Assembly (NCBI GenBank): GCA_049366815.1
Contig: JBMNCO010000087.1
Span: 1 to 64,000, forward strand
Direction: 5' to 3'
Source: CAYNYM01 sp049366815
GTDB lineage: Bacteria > Desulfobacterota > DSM-4660 > Desulfatiglandales > HGW-15
DNA: 64,000 nt
Part shown: piece after piece, positions 62,001 through 64,000 of the stretch
Layout of the letters: every line of letters begins with the position of its first letter
How positions within the stretch are numbered: position 1 is the stretch's first letter
The notes under the pieces: generated by a model
Seen by the model: the letters and a program-made list of their open reading frames with translations, nothing else
Databases searched by the model: none
What the model was told of the DNA's origin: nothing
Program-made: the position numbers and the translations under genes

Positions 62001-63162
62001 TCATTCGAAAAAGGATTGGCGGGTTCTCTCCTGGGTCGGCGGCGGTATGGCCCTGATCCTTCTCATGCTCTATATGGGCGGTTTTTTTACGCCCAACAAG
62101 ATCGGACCCGGCGACCGGCTTCCTATGTCCGGTGAAGCGGTTATACCCGAAAAGGCGGTTCTGGCCACAGTGGAAACCATCACCGAATATTATGAGGCCG
62201 TGGGCACGGTGCGCCCTAAGAGGGAGGCCAACATCGAGTCCCAGGTGACCGCGAAGGTCCTCGAGGTTCGCGTTCGACCGGGCGACAGGGTAGTAAAGGG
62301 TGATGTCCTCATTGTCCTTGACAGTCGGGAATCCCAAGCCCGCCTCGGTCAGGCGGCGGAAGGCCTCATGTCCGCAAAGGCCCGTCGTTCCCAGGCCGCT
62401 CGCGTTGTTTCAGCGGCTGAGGCCGCCCACGACCAGGCGAGCTCGGCCTACAGGCGTGTAAAGGGCTATTTTTTATCCGAGGCGGCGACCTCCCAGGATC
62501 TCGAACAGGCCGAATCCGCTTTTGTTCAGGCCGAGGCCGGCATGAAACGGGCAAAGGACGGGCTCACGGAGGCCGATGCCGGCGTGAATCAGGCCCAGAA
62601 GGTCGTGGAACAGGCCAGGATAGATTTGGGTTATGCCGAAATCCTGGCGACCGAAGAGGGTGAAGTCGTAAAACGCCTTACAGAACCAGGGGATCTGGCC
62701 CGGCCCGGCAAAACGCTGGTGGTTGTGCAGACACGGGATACCCTCAGGCTGGAGGCGCTGGTCAGGGAGGGGCTGATCAGCCGTGTTTCGAGAGGTACGC
62801 CACTTCAGGTCGTGCTGACAGCTCAGGGCAAGACCCTGCAGGGCCGGGTGGAGGAGGTGGTTCCTTCCGCCGACCCCATGACTCGGACCTTTCTGGTCAA
62901 GGTTGGGTTGCCTCCCGCGCCGGAGCTCTTTCCAGGCATGTTCGGTCGGCTCAGGGTCCCGGTAGCCGAACGCAGCGTGGTGCTCGTCCCAAAGGAGGCC
63001 CTATCACAAATCGGTCAACTGGAGGTCGTGACGGTCCATGAACAAGGGGTGTGGCTGAGGATTTTTGTCAAAACGGGCCGCGAGATCCATGGGAAGGTCG
63101 AAATCCTTTCCGGCCTCAAGGGTGGAGAAACCTTGGCCCTGAGGGGAGGGCGTGATGCCTGA
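61993..63162 (+). CDS. RND efflux periplasmic adaptor (membrane fusion protein)
   Basis: The 389-residue protein has one N-terminal helix (VLSWVGGGMALILLMLYMGG), a lipoyl-like half (YEAVGTVRPKREANIESQVT, VRVRPGDRVVKGDVLIVLD), an Ala-rich coiled-coil hairpin of about 110 residues, and the second lipoyl half (LGYAEILATEEGEVVKRLTE). A beta-barrel end (PSADPMTRTFLVKVGL) closes it. It bridges the pump and the TolC-like channel. ATG 61993 overlaps the channel gene; its own end overlaps the pump gene by eight bases. Confidence 0.93.
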   Translation: MSDHSKKDWRVLSWVGGGMALILLMLYMGGFFTPNKIGPGDRLPMSGEAVIPEKAVLATVETITEYYEAVGTVRPKREANIESQVTAKVLEVRVRPGDRVVKGDVLIVLDSRESQARLGQAAEGLMSAKARRSQAARVVSAAEAAHDQASSAYRRVKGYFLSEAATSQDLEQAESAFVQAEAGMKRAKDGLTEADAGVNQAQKVVEQARIDLGYAEILATEEGEVVKRLTEPGDLARPGKTLVVVQTRDTLRLEALVREGLISRVSRGTPLQVVLTAQGKTLQGRVEEVVPSADPMTRTFLVKVGLPPAPELFPGMFGRLRVPVAERSVVLVPKEALSQIGQLEVVTVHEQGVWLRIFVKTGREIHGKVEILSGLKGGETLALRGGRDA

Positions 63163-64000
63163 CCATGATCCCGGACCCACCGGCCTGATTCCCCGCATTG
63201 TTCAAAGGTTCATCACCTCGAAATTCCCCATCCTCCTCATCCTTGTTTCACTTTCCATGGGTGCGGCCTCTCTTGTGCTGACCCCCCGTGAAGAAGAGCC
63301 CCAGATCGTCGTTCCCCTGGCAGATGTCCTGATCCAGGCACCCGGTGCGAGTGCTGAAGAGGTGGAAAAACTCGTGGCCAATCCCTTGGAAAGACTCCTG
63401 TGGCAGGTGGACGGCGTAGAATATGTCTATTCAACATCCCGACGGGATATGGCCGTCGTAACGGTCCGTTTCCATGTGGGTGAGGACAGGGAACGCTCCC
63501 TGGTCAAGCTGCACAACAAGATCACCATGAATAAGGACCAGGTGCCGCCCCTGGTCAGGGGTTGGGTGGTCAAACCCGTGGAGATCGACGATGTGCCCAT
63601 CGTGAACCTGACTTTCTATTCAGACAGATACAGTGATCACGAACTCCGCCGTGTTGGCGAGGAAGTCCTGGCACGACTGTCCGAGGTGGAAGATATTTCC
63701 AAGACGTCTATCGTGAGTGGGAGAAGACGGGAAGTCCGGGTTGAATTGATTCCTGAAATGATGGCAGGTCTTGCGGTTTCAAAGCCGGAGGTCTACGAAG
63801 CCCTGCGCAGCACCAACGCGTCCATCACGGCCGGTACCTTCAGCAGAGGAAACCGGGAAATCACCGTATCCAGTGACTCCTTCGTGGCCACAGCCAAGGA
63901 TATCGAAGATCTGGTTGTGGGTGTGCATCAGGGGCGCCCGATCCATCTGCGGGATATCGCCCGGGTGTTGGACGGTCCGGAGGAGGCGCTGAATTATTCC
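63155..64000 (+). CDS. RND efflux permease (partial, runs off window end)
   Basis: The frame is open from ATG 63155 to the window edge, 282 codons without a stop. It begins with a cytoplasmic end and the first helix (KFPILLILVSLSMGAASLVL), then the AcrB/CzcA-type pore start: PREEEPQIVVPLADVLIQAPGAS, VEKLVANPLERLLWQVDGVEY, and later SIVSGRRREVRVEL. The EEPQIVVP and GASAEEVE parts are standard for HAE-RND pumps. Substrate unknown. Confidence 0.93.
   Translation, partial: MPDHDPGPTGLIPRIVQRFITSKFPILLILVSLSMGAASLVLTPREEEPQIVVPLADVLIQAPGASAEEVEKLVANPLERLLWQVDGVEYVYSTSRRDMAVVTVRFHVGEDRERSLVKLHNKITMNKDQVPPLVRGWVVKPVEIDDVPIVNLTFYSDRYSDHELRRVGEEVLARLSEVEDISKTSIVSGRRREVRVELIPEMMAGLAVSKPEVYEALRSTNASITAGTFSRGNREITVSSDSFVATAKDIEDLVVGVHQGRPIHLRDIARVLDGPEEALNYS

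Noticed and set aside
1..64000. CRISPR arrays, rRNA, integrase genes
   Set aside because: Looked for regularly spaced repeats, rRNA-like stretches and integrase motifs; none found. The repeats present are dispersed and not regularly spaced.

Overview
The window looks like a chromosomal piece of an anaerobic Desulfobacterota-type (deltaproteobacterial) organism. The pointers are a ferredoxin-ASKHA corrinoid reactivase, a DUF6178 protein, phosphoenolpyruvate synthase, tandem moeA genes with a ModE-like regulator, and a complete tol-pal locus. No rRNA, tRNA, CRISPR array or intact insertion sequence was seen. This lineage call is inference from gene content.

Left edge (1-4789, minus strand): a peptide-natural-product (RiPP) locus that runs off the window. 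In transcription order it has a GT-A-like glycosyltransferase, a 56-residue precursor ending in a Gly/Cys-rich core (GGGCGCGCGGGSIL), a radical SAM/SPASM enzyme, an HPr-kinase-like protein, an S26-type Ser/Lys peptidase, a PqqD-like leader-binding protein and a truncated nucleotidyltransferase. This is the strongest candidate for an undescribed system. The leader carries a Tyr-x-x-Pro motif, the core has three alternating Cys, and a single Ser lies three residues from the C terminus.

5586-12631: a nitrate/taurine-type ABC importer with a DUF364 protein, divergent from a 2Fe-2S/ASKHA protein, then a secreted rhodanese. 12651-24934: housekeeping genes (Nudix hydrolase, dnaE, a degenerate kinase/receiver protein coupled to rarA, a cysteine hydrolase and cysteine desulfurase pair, ppsA, fabH-like). 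25238-40190: GNAT, dsbD, HD phosphohydrolase, a PilZ-like protein next to a PilB/GspE-type ATPase with a C-terminal cyclic-nucleotide-binding-like domain, a queuosine-precursor transporter coupled to a tiny winged-helix gene, IHF-like, a zinc-ribbon FGE-like protein, membrane transporters, a lytic transglycosylase and a DUF6178 protein.

40165-45008: myo-inositol-phosphate synthase, AMP nucleosidase, UDP-glucuronate epimerase and UDP-glucose dehydrogenase. 45994-49998: molybdopterin genes (moeA, a moeA-substrate-binding fusion, modE-like) with a candidate ModE operator. 50228-55555: tolQ-tolR-tolA-tolB-pal-cpoB. 55585-64000: ClC channel, thermonuclease, an orphan excisionase-like HTH, NamZ-like muramidase and an RND efflux operon that runs off the right edge.

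Several intergenic regions hold related palindromic elements with CGTAA-type ends, one of which carries a second nested palindrome. A separate TCCGGAAAT hairpin motif occurs three times.
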